A DNA stretch of 64,000 bases, from NCBI RefSeq assembly GCF_019805165.1, contig NZ_RWIJ01000011.1:15331-79330 (forward strand), written 5' to 3'. This DNA is from Azospirillum sp. 412522 (lineage in GTDB: Bacteria > Pseudomonadota > Alphaproteobacteria > Azospirillales > Azospirillaceae). A model generated the notes under the pieces. It was not told the DNA's origin, made no database searches, and saw only the letters and a list, made by a program, of their open reading frames with translations. The position numbers and the translations under genes were made by a program. This document shows positions 37,224 through 46,684 of the stretch, one piece after another. Each line of letters opens with the position of its first letter. Position 1 is the first letter of the stretch.

Positions 37224-39925
37224 GCATCGGCGCCTACGACGACGACGAGATCCTGTTCGCCGACGAGGAGGCGGACGACGCTGCGGCAGGTCACAGCAAG
37301 CCGAGGGTCGCGCGGGAGGAGGATGCCGGCCCGGCGGCGGCGCCCTGGACCGTCCTGGTGGTGGACGACGAGTCCGACATCCATTCCATGACCGGGCTGC
37401 TGCTGGCCGACGTCACCTTCCAGCGGCGGCGGCTGGACCTCGTCAGCTGCTTCAGCGCGGCGGATGCACGCCATTTGCTGGAGCACCGACGGGACATCGC
37501 CGTGGTCCTGCTGGACGTGGTGATGGAGGAGGATGATTCCGGCCTGAAGCTTGTGCGCTGGATCCGCGACGAACTGGGCAACCGCGACGTCCGCATCATC
37601 CTGCGCACCGGCCAGCCCGGGCAGGCGCCGCAGCGCGACGTGATCGTCGATTACGACATCAACGACTACAAGCCGAAGGCCGACCTGTCGGCGGAAAGCC
37701 TGTTCACCGCCGTGATCGCGGCACTGCGCGCCTTCGACCAGATCCAGTCGATCGAGACCCGGGTGGCTGAGCGCACGCGCGAGCTGCGCGAAAGCCGCGA
37801 GCAGGCGGAAGAGGCGACCAGGGCCAAGTCAGCCTTTCTCGCCACGATGAGCCACGAAATCCGCACGCCGATGAACGGAGTGCTCGGCATGCTGGGCCTG
37901 CTGGAACGGACGGAGCTGGACGAGCAGCAGCGCGACACCGTCGGCACCATGCGCGAGTCGGCCAACGCGCTGCTGCGGATCATCGACGACATCCTGGATT
38001 TCTCGAAGATCGAAGCCGGGAAGATGGATCTGGAGCGGGTGGCGCTGTCGGTCCCCGCGCTGGTGGAAGGAGTGGCGGAAACGCTGGCGCCCGCCGCAGG
38101 GGCCAAGGGACTGTCGCTGCTGACCTTTGTGGACCCGGCAATCCCTACGGCCCTGGTGGGCGATCCGGTACGGCTGCGCCAGATCCTGTTCAATCTGGCC
38201 GGCAACGCCATCAAGTTCACCGAGACCGGCCACGTCGTGCTGCATGCCGAACTGGAGCCGGCAGCCGCGGGGGCCGATGCGGAAGGGGGAGTGGAAGCGC
38301 AGCTACGGATTGCCGTCCGCGACACCGGCATCGGTATCGCGGAGGCCACGCGCCAGCGCCTTTTCCAGCCTTTCACCCAGGCGGAAAGCTCCACCACCCG
38401 GCGCTTCGGCGGCACCGGATTGGGGCTGTCGATCAGCCGGCGGCTGGCGACGCTGATGGGTGGCGAGATCGGGATGGAAAGCACGCCCGGCGTCGGCTCG
38501 ACCTTCTGGCTGCGCCTTCCACTGGCCCGCGCCACCGCATCGGCGGCGCCGGAGGACGGCCAGGACGGCGTCGACCTGGATGGGCTGACGGTCCTGCTCG
38601 GTGTGCCCGACGACACGGAACGCGGCTTCCTCACCCGCTATCTGGAGCAGGCCGGCGCCCGCGTGCTGCCTGCCGCCTCCCCGCCCGAGCTGGCGGCCCA
38701 GGCCCGCATCGCGCGCGAGGCCGGCAGCGCGATCGGCGCCGTCGTCATCGACGAGGCGCTGCATGTCCCCGCCGCCGCCTGCGCCCCGGAAGAGCTGGGC
38801 CGCCGCAGCGGCGAGGCCCGGCCGCCGGTGGTCCTGCTCTGCCACGAGACCGGTGGGATGCCAGGCCCCACGTCCCGTCCCGCCACGCGCGGAGCGGGGG
38901 CCGGCACGGTGGTGCTGAGCCGGCCGCTGCGCCGGCTGACCCTGCTCCGGGCGGTGGCCATGGCTGCCGGATGGCCGCTTCCCCCGTCAGCCGCCCCTGC
39001 CCGCTCTCCCGCCCCGCCGACGCCCATTGCCGCGCCGAGGCCATCCCGTCCGGCAGCCATGGCGGCGCCCACCATGCCCGGCGTTGAGGACGCCCTGGCT
39101 CAAGGGCGCCTGATCCTGGTCGCGGAAGACAATCCGGTGAACCGCAAGGTTCTGCTGATGATGCTCGAAGCGCTGGGCTATGCCGCCGAGATGGCGTCCG
39201 GCGGGGCGGAGGCGCTGGAGGCCATGCGACAAGGGCGGAGGCGCCATGCCCTGCTGCTGACCGACGTTCAGATGCCGGAGATCGATGGGTTCGAACTGAC
39301 CCGCCGCATCCGTGCGGGCGAGGCGTCGGACGGCGGCCGCCACCGGCTGCCCATCATCGCCATCACCGCCAACGCGGCACCAGCCGACATCGAGAACTAC
39401 CGCGCCGCCGGCATGGACGACGTCTTGAGCAAGCCGCTGGAGCTCTCTCAGCTGGCCGCGACGCTCGCGCGCTGGATGCCGCCGGTCCCGAACCCGGACC
39501 CGGCCGATGTTGCTGCGCCACCGCCTTCACCGCTGCTTTCCCTGCCGTCTGTCGCCATCGCTGGAGGCGCCCTGGTCGAACTCGGCACCCTGTCCGCGCT
39601 GTGCGGCGGCGACGCGGAGATGCTGGCGGAGCTGCTGGACGATTTCGTCACCGTCAGCCGCGGGGTGATCGCCGATCTGGGCACGGCGCTGGCCAAAGGC
39701 GACCGCGAGCTGGTGCGGGCCTGCGCCCACAATCTGAAAGGCTCCTCCCGCAATGCCGGCGCCAAACCCCTGGCCGAGGCCGCCCGCATCCTGGAACAGG
39801 CCGCGGGCGAAGGCGCCCCGCTCATCCGGCTGGCGGAGCAGGCAGGCAGGCTGCGCGACGTTTTCGCCCTGACCTGCGACGCCATTGAGCGCGAACGCGC
39901 AGACACGGAGCGGCCGACGGCATGA
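37220..39925 (+). CDS. Multi-receiver hybrid histidine kinase (REC-HisKA-HATPase-degenerate REC-REC-HPt)
   Basis: 901 residues with no membrane helix. Receiver 1 (about 43-170) has Asp99 in [13 protein letters not shown]; HisKA has His212 in [14 protein letters not shown]; HATPase is complete ([19 protein letters not shown]). A second receiver-like block (about 455-575) has no phosphorylatable Asp in place ([14 protein letters not shown]) and looks degenerate. Receiver 3 (about 630-750) has Asp682 in [12 protein letters not shown]. The HPt domain (about 790-890) has His837 in [13 protein letters not shown]. The N-terminal receiver suggests that it is itself a target of the upstream kinase. 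It shares ATGA overlaps with both neighbours. Confidence 0.93.
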   Translation: MSIGAYDDDEILFADEEADDAAAGHSKPRVAREEDAGPAAAPWTVLVVDDESDIHSMTGLLLADVTFQRRRLDLVSCFSAADARHLLEHRRDIAVVLLDVVMEEDDSGLKLVRWIRDELGNRDVRIILRTGQPGQAPQRDVIVDYDINDYKPKADLSAESLFTAVIAALRAFDQIQSIETRVAERTRELRESREQAEEATRAKSAFLATMSHEIRTPMNGVLGMLGLLERTELDEQQRDTVGTMRESANALLRIIDDILDFSKIEAGKMDLERVALSVPALVEGVAETLAPAAGAKGLSLLTFVDPAIPTALVGDPVRLRQILFNLAGNAIKFTETGHVVLHAELEPAAAGADAEGGVEAQLRIAVRDTGIGIAEATRQRLFQPFTQAESSTTRRFGGTGLGLSISRRLATLMGGEIGMESTPGVGSTFWLRLPLARATASAAPEDGQDGVDLDGLTVLLGVPDDTERGFLTRYLEQAGARVLPAASPPELAAQARIAREAGSAIGAVVIDEALHVPAAACAPEELGRRSGEARPPVVLLCHETGGMPGPTSRPATRGAGAGTVVLSRPLRRLTLLRAVAMAAGWPLPPSAAPARSPAPPTPIAAPRPSRPAAMAAPTMPGVEDALAQGRLILVAEDNPVNRKVLLMMLEALGYAAEMASGGAEALEAMRQGRRRHALLLTDVQMPEIDGFELTRRIRAGEASDGGRHRLPIIAITANAAPADIENYRAAGMDDVLSKPLELSQLAATLARWMPPVPNPDPADVAAPPPSPLLSLPSVAIAGGALVELGTLSALCGGDAEMLAELLDDFVTVSRGVIADLGTALAKGDRELVRACAHNLKGSSRNAGAKPLAEAARILEQAAGEGAPLIRLAEQAGRLRDVFALTCDAIERERADTERPTA

Positions 39926-41313
39926 GCGATCCGACGGAATTCCGCCCCGACCGGCGGCAGGCGCTCGGCCTGCTGTTCGGTACCGCCGCCGCAACCGTCA
40001 CCACTGCCTCGACCGGCGCTTCGGCCCAGGGCGTCCCATCCGATGTCGGGGTGCCGCGGCTGGGCGAGGAGCTGACGCCCTTCGGCGCGGTCCGGGCGGG
40101 CAACCGCACGCGGGCCATCCCGCCCTGGACCGGCGGGCTGACGGAGGCGCCGCGCGGCTATGTGCCGGACCGCCCCTCCCCCGACCCCTATATCGAGGAC
40201 GTGCGCTGGTTCACCGTCGGCGCCGCCGACGTCGAGCGTTACAAGGTCCGGCTGACCGCCGGGCAGCAGGCCCTGCTGGCGAAATATCCGGAAAGCTTCG
40301 AACTGGCGCTGTTCCCCTGCCGCCGCAGCGCCGCAGCGCCCCAACGCATCTATGACGCCTCGCTCGCCAACGCCGACCGCGCCAGACTGGGCGAGAACGG
40401 GCTGGCTCTGCGCGACGCCACGGTCGGCGTGCCCTTCCCCATCCCGGCCAACGGCGTGCAGGCGATGTGGAACCACAAGCTGCGCTGGCGTGGCGGCAGC
40501 ATGTCGCGCACCACGCTGACGGTGGTCCAGGCCGGCGACGGAGCCGGCTCGCTGAGCAGGCTGCGCGAGGATTTCGCCTCCCCCTATGCCTCCGGCGACT
40601 TGGCGGCACCGCCGCTGCTCTATCGCCGCACCATCCTGGAGCCGAAGGAGCAGGCTGGCAGCAGCCTGATCGTCCAGGGAACCCTGGACCCCATCGCCGC
40701 CCGTACCCGCGCCTGGGCGCGGGAGGGGGAGCGCGGACGCGTCGTGCCGGCATCCGACTTCGCCTATGACACGCCGGACCCGGTGACCGGCGGTGTCTGC
40801 ACCGCCGACATGCTGGACATGTTCAGCGGCGCGCTCGACCGCTTCGACTACACGCTGGTGACGCGGCGCGAGATGTACATGCCCTACAACGCCCACCGGC
40901 TGATCAACCCCAGCCTGACGTTGCGGGACATCCTGTGGCCGCGCCATCCCAACCCGCAGTTCCTGCGCTACGAGATGCATCGGGTCTGGGTGGTCGACGC
41001 CCGGCTGAAGCCGAACTTCAGGCACGCCCTGCCCGACCGCACCTACTACCTGGACGAGGACAGCTGGCAGATCCTGGCGTCGGAGCATTACAACGGCAAG
41101 GGCGAGCTGCTGCGCTACGCCGAGGCGCATCCGCTGCCGCATTGGCAGGTGCCGGCGCTGGTGCCGACGGTGGAGTTCGCCTTCGACCTGACGGCCGACC
41201 GCTACACCGCACGCGGCCTGGAGAACGGCTTGGCTCCGCCGCGGTTCGACGCTCCGCTGAAGCCGGAGGACTTCACCCCCGACGCCCTGGTCCGTCGTGG
41301 CCGGCGGGGATGA
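39922..41313 (+). CDS. DUF1329 exported protein (putative outer-membrane-lipoprotein-like carrier fold)
   Basis: 463 residues. The N terminus has a twin Arg followed by a hydrophobic stretch and an ASA cleavage site near 36, which suggests Tat or Sec export. Family blocks include [29 protein letters not shown] and [12 protein letters not shown], typical of DUF1329. This family is related in fold to LolA/LolB-type lipid-binding proteins and is often found next to RND transporters and lipid or alkane genes. Here its ATG overlaps the stop of the hybrid kinase (ATGA, 39922-39925), an unusual setting. It may bind a hydrophobic ligand and feed the sensing kinase two genes upstream. This last point is inference. 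Confidence 0.85.
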   Translation: MSDPTEFRPDRRQALGLLFGTAAATVTTASTGASAQGVPSDVGVPRLGEELTPFGAVRAGNRTRAIPPWTGGLTEAPRGYVPDRPSPDPYIEDVRWFTVGAADVERYKVRLTAGQQALLAKYPESFELALFPCRRSAAAPQRIYDASLANADRARLGENGLALRDATVGVPFPIPANGVQAMWNHKLRWRGGSMSRTTLTVVQAGDGAGSLSRLREDFASPYASGDLAAPPLLYRRTILEPKEQAGSSLIVQGTLDPIAARTRAWAREGERGRVVPASDFAYDTPDPVTGGVCTADMLDMFSGALDRFDYTLVTRREMYMPYNAHRLINPSLTLRDILWPRHPNPQFLRYEMHRVWVVDARLKPNFRHALPDRTYYLDEDSWQILASEHYNGKGELLRYAEAHPLPHWQVPALVPTVEFAFDLTADRYTARGLENGLAPPRFDAPLKPEDFTPDALVRRGRRG

Positions 41314-41358
41314 AAAGCGGCGGATCTTGGCAGCGATCCGCCCCAGCGCGATCCGGTA

Positions 41359-42006
41359 TCAGGTCGATCCGGTTTGCCGGACGTCGTGCACCTCGGCCGG
41401 CTGGGCGGCGTGGCGGTTCAGGATCTCCAGCGCGATGCGTTCGCGCGCCGCGTCGCCGGTATTGACCCACAGCAGGATGCCGCCCTTGTCGAGTTGCTGC
41501 AGCATCGGCTCGTTGCGCTTGTCGGTGATCCATTGCGACAGGAAGGAGCCGGCCGCCCCGCTGCCGACACCGGCGGCTGCCGCGGCGGCGGCGGCGGCGA
41601 GCGCCGTCCCCCCGGTGGCCAGCACGGCGCCGGTGGCGATGATCGCCCCGACATAGGCCGGGAAGCCGACCGCAACCCCCTTGCCGCTGCCGATATCCTC
41701 CGGCGAGATGTAGGCCTGCCGTGGCGCGTCGGGGTCGTGCGCGAGGCTGCCGACGTCGCGTGGCACCTCGCCCAGGCGCTCCCGGATCGTCTCGTCGTTG
41801 GCCAGCAGGCTCAGCTCGTGACGCTGGAACCCGGCCATGGTCAGGTCGTCGATGGCGCTTTGCAGCGCGTCCCGGCTGTCGAAGACCGCCACGGCCTCGC
41901 GGACCATGGCATTGCCGCCGGGGGCATCGGTGCCGGTGGTCCCGGCATCTCCCGTCCAGGCACTGGAATCGATCGTGGTCGGGTTCTGGTCGCGGCTCTC
42001 GATCAT
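41359..42006 (-). CDS. Conserved hypothetical stress-type protein with glycine/alanine-rich segment
   Basis: 215 residues. Residues about 35-75 (AVAVFDSRDALQSAIDDLTM, then GFQRHELSLLAN) resemble the YflT/general-stress-protein 17M-type domain, which I can only suggest. A central Gly/Ala-rich hydrophobic stretch (about 115-150, GALLAAAAAAAAAGVGS type) could form a hydrophobic helical hairpin like that of DUF1269 proteins. The ATG at 42006 was chosen because the frame upstream runs to 42165 without a ribosome site. It converges with the DUF1329 gene and is divergent from the ankyrin gene. Confidence 0.7.
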   Translation of the reverse strand: MIESRDQNPTTIDSSAWTGDAGTTGTDAPGGNAMVREAVAVFDSRDALQSAIDDLTMAGFQRHELSLLANDETIRERLGEVPRDVGSLAHDPDAPRQAYISPEDIGSGKGVAVGFPAYVGAIIATGAVLATGGTALAAAAAAAAAGVGSGAAGSFLSQWITDKRNEPMLQQLDKGGILLWVNTGDAARERIALEILNRHAAQPAEVHDVRQTGST

Positions 42007-42217
42007 GCCTCCACCCCTTCGCTTGGCAGGAAGTCCGAACAATCCGGATCCAACCGGAAAGCGGAGACAAGGTTCCGCCCGGGATTGCGCGACACGGCAT
42101 TCAACCTGCCGGTGCGGGTTGCCAGGGTCCCGCTGTCGCGATGAAGGCCGATCTGGCAAAGGCACCGGTCTTTTGGCTAGTATCCGGCACCCATGCCGTC
42201 AAGGAAGGATACCCGCC

Positions 42218-42781
42218 ATGAAGCGGCTCCTGCTCGCCACCCTGTTCGCCGCCGGTCTGTCCGCCGGCTCCGCCGCCCCGGCCCTCGCCCAGATCAGCCT
42301 GTTCCAGGACACCGGCCTGATGCAGGCGATCAACGACGGCGACGTCGCCAAGACCAAGGGCGCCCTGCTGCGGGGCGAGAACCCCAACCAGGCCGACATC
42401 CATGGCAAGACCGCCCTGCTCGCCGCCGTCGATCGCTCCAACCCGGCCATCGCCACCCTGCTGCTCGACAGCGGCGCCAACGTGAACCGCGCGGACAAGG
42501 CCGGCAACACGCCGCTGCTGACCGCGGCGGAAAACGGCAATCCGGAAATGATCGACCTGCTGCTGAAGAAGGGTGCCAAGGTCGACATGGAGAACCGCGA
42601 GGGCATGACCCCGCTGATGGTTGCCGCCCGCAGCGGCCGGGCCGACGTGGTGGACAAGCTGTTGAAGGCAGGCGCCAAGGTCGACCGGTCCGACTTCACC
42701 GGCCGCACCGCGCTGAACTGGGCACAGGAAAGCCGCAATTCCCGTGTCGGCACCCTGCTGCGTCAGGCCGGCGCCCGCTGA
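42218..42781 (+). CDS. Exported ankyrin-repeat protein
   Basis: 187 residues. A signal peptide ends in ALA near residue 24, so the protein is probably periplasmic. About five ankyrin repeats follow, with the pattern GKTALLAAV, GNTPLLTAAENGN, GMTPLMVAARSGR and GRTALNWAQES. An AAGGAAGG ribosome site precedes the ATG at 42218, which I chose over a frame opening at 41837. Periplasmic ankyrin proteins bind other proteins and in some bacteria protect catalase or control cell envelope enzymes; the partner is unknown here. It is followed by a CobD/CbiB-like gene on the same strand, 53 bases on. Confidence 0.88.
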   Translation: MKRLLLATLFAAGLSAGSAAPALAQISLFQDTGLMQAINDGDVAKTKGALLRGENPNQADIHGKTALLAAVDRSNPAIATLLLDSGANVNRADKAGNTPLLTAAENGNPEMIDLLLKKGAKVDMENREGMTPLMVAARSGRADVVDKLLKAGAKVDRSDFTGRTALNWAQESRNSRVGTLLRQAGAR

Positions 42782-42834
42782 TTCCCATCCGACGCCCCGC
42801 TTCCTGACCCTCCTTCGCCTGCCCCGGAGACTCC

Positions 42835-43818
42835 ATGTTCGGTTCGGCCTTCGGCGGTCCCGGCCCGCTGCTGCTCCTGCTGCTGGCGCTGGGGATCGAC
42901 GCGCTGTTCGGCGACTGGCTGGACCGCGTCCTGCCCGATCCGGCGGGGCTGGCGCGGCGCTTCTGCAACGCCGCCGACGCCCGGCTGAACCGGGCGGAGC
43001 GCGGCAAATCGGCCCAGCTGGTCCGCGGGGCGCTGGTCGTGCTGGCGTTGGTGCTGATCGCCGTGGCGGCCGGGCTGCTGGTCGAGTGGATCGGTTCCAT
43101 CGGCCGCGGCTGGATGGTGGAACTGCTGGCCCTGCTCTGCGGCCTGCGCGGCCGGGCCGCCTGGACCCGCGTGCGGGCGGTGCGCCGCGCGCTGGAAAGC
43201 GGCGGGGTCGTCGCCGGGCAGGAGGCGATCCAGTCGCTGACCCGCCGCCATGTCTATGGCCTGGACGAGCACGGCGTCGCCCGCGCGGCGGTGGAGGCCG
43301 CGGCCCGCGCCTTCGACCGCAAGCTGGTGGCGCCTGTGTTCGGCTACGCCCTGCTCGGCGTGCCGGGCCTGTTCGTCTGGACCGCGATGGACGGCGCCGA
43401 CGCCGCGCTGGGCAGCCCCGGCGTCCGTCACGGCCGTTTCGGATCGACCGCCGCGACGCTGGACGACGCGCTGAACGCCCTGCCCGCCCGGCTGGCGGGC
43501 CTGCTTCTGGCCCTGGCTGCCCCCTTCATCGGCACCGCCAAGTCCGGCGGCGCGCTGCGTGCCCTCGGCCGCGACGCGCGCAAGCACCCGTCGCTGAACA
43601 TGGGCTGGCCCATCGCCGCGATGGCGGGAGCATTGGGGCTGGCTCTCGGCGGACCGCACCGCGACGGCGGCGTCGTCATCACCGAGAACTGGATCGGCGA
43701 CGGCCGCGCCCGCGCCACTCCCGCCGATATCGGGCGAGCGCTCGCTCTCTCCGCCGTCGCCGCCCTGCTGCTGGTCGGGCTGGTGGCGTTGCTGCTGTGG
43801 GGCGTGGCCGGGATTTGA
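42835..43818 (+). CDS. CobD/CbiB family adenosylcobinamide-phosphate synthase-like membrane protein
   Basis: 327 residues with about five hydrophobic segments. The N-terminal ALGIDALFGDWLD, the PVFGYALLGVPGLFVWT block and the NALPARLAGLLLAL segment are family signatures. The true enzyme attaches aminopropanol phosphate to cobyric acid in vitamin B12 synthesis. No other cobalamin gene is close, and the usual D/E-rich motifs are partly divergent, so it may be a paralogue with another amide-forming role. A GGAG ribosome site precedes the ATG. It lies between an ankyrin gene and an EamA permease gene. Confidence 0.75.
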   Translation: MFGSAFGGPGPLLLLLLALGIDALFGDWLDRVLPDPAGLARRFCNAADARLNRAERGKSAQLVRGALVVLALVLIAVAAGLLVEWIGSIGRGWMVELLALLCGLRGRAAWTRVRAVRRALESGGVVAGQEAIQSLTRRHVYGLDEHGVARAAVEAAARAFDRKLVAPVFGYALLGVPGLFVWTAMDGADAALGSPGVRHGRFGSTAATLDDALNALPARLAGLLLALAAPFIGTAKSGGALRALGRDARKHPSLNMGWPIAAMAGALGLALGGPHRDGGVVITENWIGDGRARATPADIGRALALSAVAALLLVGLVALLLWGVAGI

Positions 43819-43924
43819 AGCTTCGCAGCCCTGCGCGGCGGGCACGGCAATGTCACGCCCTTGGCAGGGCACCGCTCCTCCATCGCCCATATACTAGTAT
43901 GGAGAGGCAGGGGAAGCGGGGATC

Positions 43925-44887
43925 ATGAGTACGGGGGAGACGACACCGGACGCCGGCACGCCGGCCGCGGCCGGTGACGCGGCGCCGGTTGGCCTTTCTT
44001 TGGCGGAACGATCCTTGGCGGAGCGGCGGTCGGGCCGGACCGGCATCTTCTGGATGATGCTGACCACGCTGCTGTTCGTCAGCCAGGACGCCACCATTCG
44101 GGTTCTGACCAAGAGTTATCCGTTGATGGAAGTCGCCTGGGCGCGGTTCTCCGTCCACATGCTGCTGGTGGGGATCGTCGTCGCGTGGCGCAGCCCGCAC
44201 CTGATGGTGTCGCACCGGCTGCCCCTGCAGCTCGTCCGCTCCTGCCTGTTGCTGGCGACCACCCTGTTCGCCATCCTGGCGTTGCGCAACATTCCCTTTG
44301 CCGAGGTGCAGGCCATCGCCGCCGCGGTGCCGGTCCTGATCACGGCGCTGTCGGTGCCCCTGCTGGGCGAGAAGGTCGGCTGGCGGCGCTGGGTCGGCGT
44401 GCTGGTGGGCATGGCAGGGGCGCTGATCATCGTCGGGCCGGTGGGCGGCACCTTCCAGTGGGCGCTGGCCCTGCCGCTGGCAGCAGCCTTCTGCAACGCG
44501 CTGTACCAGATCGCCACGCGCAAGCTGAGAGGCGCGGATTCGCCGACCACCACCATCTTCTACACCGGCATGGCCGGCACACTGGTCTGTACGCTGGCCC
44601 TGCCCTTCAACTGGGTGACGCCGGATCCGACGGCCGCAGCCCTGATGATCCTGCTGGGGACGCTGGGCGGCATCAGTCATTTCTGCCTGATCCGCGCCTA
44701 CAGCGCCGCGCCCGCCGCCACCGTGGCCCCCTTCGGCTACACGACGCTGGTGTGGGCGGCGGTCTATTCGCTGATGCTGTTCGGCGAGGCTCTCCGCCTG
44801 TCGACCATCGCCGGCACCGCCGTCATCGTCGGCAGCGGCGTCTACATCTTCTACCGGGAACAGGTGCGGTCACGGCAGGCATCCTGA
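43925..44887 (+). CDS. EamA family (DMT superfamily) transporter
   Basis: 320 residues. A Pro/Ala-rich N-terminal arm of about 36 residues is followed by ten hydrophobic helices in two EamA repeats (about 42-170 and 180-310). The RhtA-like internal repeat appears as VAWARFSVHMLLVG in the first half and FNWVTPDPTAAALMILL in the second. Such inner-membrane permeases move amino acids, nucleotide sugars or drugs out of the cell. Nothing in sequence fixes the substrate. The gene stands alone on its strand and converges with the minus-strand gene at 44907. Confidence 0.88.
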   Translation: MSTGETTPDAGTPAAAGDAAPVGLSLAERSLAERRSGRTGIFWMMLTTLLFVSQDATIRVLTKSYPLMEVAWARFSVHMLLVGIVVAWRSPHLMVSHRLPLQLVRSCLLLATTLFAILALRNIPFAEVQAIAAAVPVLITALSVPLLGEKVGWRRWVGVLVGMAGALIIVGPVGGTFQWALALPLAAAFCNALYQIATRKLRGADSPTTTIFYTGMAGTLVCTLALPFNWVTPDPTAAALMILLGTLGGISHFCLIRAYSAAPAATVAPFGYTTLVWAAVYSLMLFGEALRLSTIAGTAVIVGSGVYIFYREQVRSRQAS

Positions 44888-44906
44888 GCCGGCAGGCCGG
44901 AAGCCG

Positions 44907-45626
44907 TCAGGCTGCCTGCGGCCCGACATCCTCCACCATATAGAACGGCCCCCGCCGGTCGCGCTCGACCCGCAGGATGAAGCGGCTCATCCCGCCGGCC
45001 TTGATGGTCCAGAGGTCGCCGCCGCCGTCCAGCGGCCGAAGCTCCAGCTCGTCCGGCACCGGGACCTCGCCCAGCCGCTTCAGGATGCGGTCGGCACGGG
45101 TGCGGTCGATGGCGGGCAGGCTCTCGGCGGCGCGGGCATCGAAACGGTCGCTCTTCACATAGCGGGTGCCGCCGCCCTGGATCGGACTGGACGGCCGACC
45201 CGGCTCCATCCGCGCCCGCGCCGCCATCAGCCGCCAGCGCGCCACGCCGCAGGCATGGACCGCGGCGGCGTGGACGGCGGCGACATGCTCGATCAGATCC
45301 GGGAACAGCGGCATCAGTTCACGCCGCTTGTAGGCGACGCGGCTCATCAGATCGTGGATCGAGCGCTCGCTCGCCGCGGCGGCCTCCGGCAACTCCAGCG
45401 TCTCCGCCGCCAGCAGGGCCGGAATGGCGGCGAGCGCCGCCCCTGCCACCAGCGCGTCGATGCGCGCCAGCGCCGCCGCCCCTGCCGCATCGGTGCGGGC
45501 GATGGCGTCCGCCACCACCGGGCGGGCGCGGTCGAGAGCCTCCGCCCTCGGCACCTCGTCCGACAGGACGGACAGCCATCCGGCATCGAACAGGGCACCG
45601 CCGGAAAAAAGGAGGAAGGCGCTCAA
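44907..45626 (-). CDS. Hypothetical protein next to the DHH phosphoesterase
   Basis: 239 residues with a TTG start at 45626 preceded by AGCAGGT; no ATG is available nearby, so the N terminus is uncertain. It starts 25 bases after the stop of the DHH gene and is probably its operon partner. The N-terminal half is Ala/Leu-rich helix (ARPVVADAIARTDAAGAAAL). The C-terminal part is rich in Asp/Glu/Arg (DRTRADRILKRLGEVPVPDE then LWTIKAGGMSRFILRV). I do not recognise a domain. A regulatory or nucleotide-binding role is only a guess. Confidence 0.55.
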   Translation of the reverse strand: MSAFLLFSGGALFDAGWLSVLSDEVPRAEALDRARPVVADAIARTDAAGAAALARIDALVAGAALAAIPALLAAETLELPEAAAASERSIHDLMSRVAYKRRELMPLFPDLIEHVAAVHAAAVHACGVARWRLMAARARMEPGRPSSPIQGGGTRYVKSDRFDARAAESLPAIDRTRADRILKRLGEVPVPDELELRPLDGGGDLWTIKAGGMSRFILRVERDRRGPFYMVEDVGPQAA

Positions 45627-45651
45627 TCGCTCAAGACCTGCTCGGTGAACC

Positions 45652-46584
45652 TCAGCCGTCCGCGCGCATGCGCGCGACGATGGCTTCCAGCACCTCTTCC
45701 GCCCGGTCGTTGTCGACCTGGCAGGTGCCGGCCGCCTGATGGCCACCACCGCCATATTGCAGCATCAGCGGACCGATGTCCGTCTTCGAACTGCGGTCCA
45801 GGATCGACTTGCCGCAGGCCAGCACGGTGTTCTGCTGCTTTAGGCCCCACAGGACATGGATCGACACGTTGGTGTCGGGGAACAGCGCGTAGATCATGAA
45901 GCGGTTGCCGGCATAGATCGTCTCCTCCTTGCGGAGGTCGAGCACGACGACGTTGCCGCGCACGGTGGCGCAGCGCTTCAGCTGGTCGACGAACAGCTCG
46001 GCATGCTGGGTGTAGAGGTCCACCCGCTCCTTCACGTCGGGCAGTTCCAGGATCTGCTCGATGGAATGGCTGCGGCAGTAGTCGATCAGGTCCATCATCA
46101 GCTGGTAGTTCGACACCCGGAACTCGCGGAAGCGGCCAAGCCCGGTACGCGCGTCCATGATGAAGTTCAGCAGGGTCCAGCCGGTGGGGTTGAGGATGTC
46201 CTCGCGCTGGTACTGCGCCGAATCGGCCTGATCGACCGCCCGCATCATCTCGTCGGAGATGGTGGGGAAGCGCTCCTTCCCGCCATAATAGTCATAGACG
46301 ACGCGGGCGGCGGACGGCGCCTTGGGGTCGATGATGTGGTTCGGCTTTTCGCCGACGCGCATGGTCTCCGAGAGGTGATGGTCGAAGACCAGATGGGCGC
46401 CCTCGACATAGGGCAGGTTGGTGGTGATGTCGCGGCCGGTGATCTCGATCTTGCCGTCCTGCATGTCCTTGGGATGGACGAACTTGATCTCGTCGAGGAT
46501 GCCCAGATCCTTCAGCAGGACGGCGCAGACCAGCCCGTCGAAGTCGGACCGGGTGACAAGGCGGTATTTCGCGGCGTCGGACAT
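45652..46584 (-). CDS. DHH family phosphoesterase (exopolyphosphatase-like)
   Basis: 310 residues. The DHH domain has the metal-binding SDFDGLVCAVLL and VFDHHLSETM motifs, and the C-terminal DHHA1 domain has the GGGGHQAAGTCQVD substrate-binding loop. These are typical of exopolyphosphatase-related proteins and of the RecJ-like/NrnA nano-RNase class. It is soluble. It is followed by the unknown gene at 44907-45626. The exact substrate, polyphosphate or short nucleotides, cannot be settled from sequence; the N-terminal DFDG form favours the exopolyphosphatase-related group. Confidence 0.85.
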   Translation of the reverse strand: MSDAAKYRLVTRSDFDGLVCAVLLKDLGILDEIKFVHPKDMQDGKIEITGRDITTNLPYVEGAHLVFDHHLSETMRVGEKPNHIIDPKAPSAARVVYDYYGGKERFPTISDEMMRAVDQADSAQYQREDILNPTGWTLLNFIMDARTGLGRFREFRVSNYQLMMDLIDYCRSHSIEQILELPDVKERVDLYTQHAELFVDQLKRCATVRGNVVVLDLRKEETIYAGNRFMIYALFPDTNVSIHVLWGLKQQNTVLACGKSILDRSSKTDIGPLMLQYGGGGHQAAGTCQVDNDRAEEVLEAIVARMRADG

Positions 46585-46684
46585 GCAAACTTCCCCTGGC
46601 GGCCGTCATGGTTGAGCGCGTGCCGGAAGCGTAGTCGCCCACCCCTTCGGCACGCAATCCTTTACCGGAGGACAGCGGCGGAGT

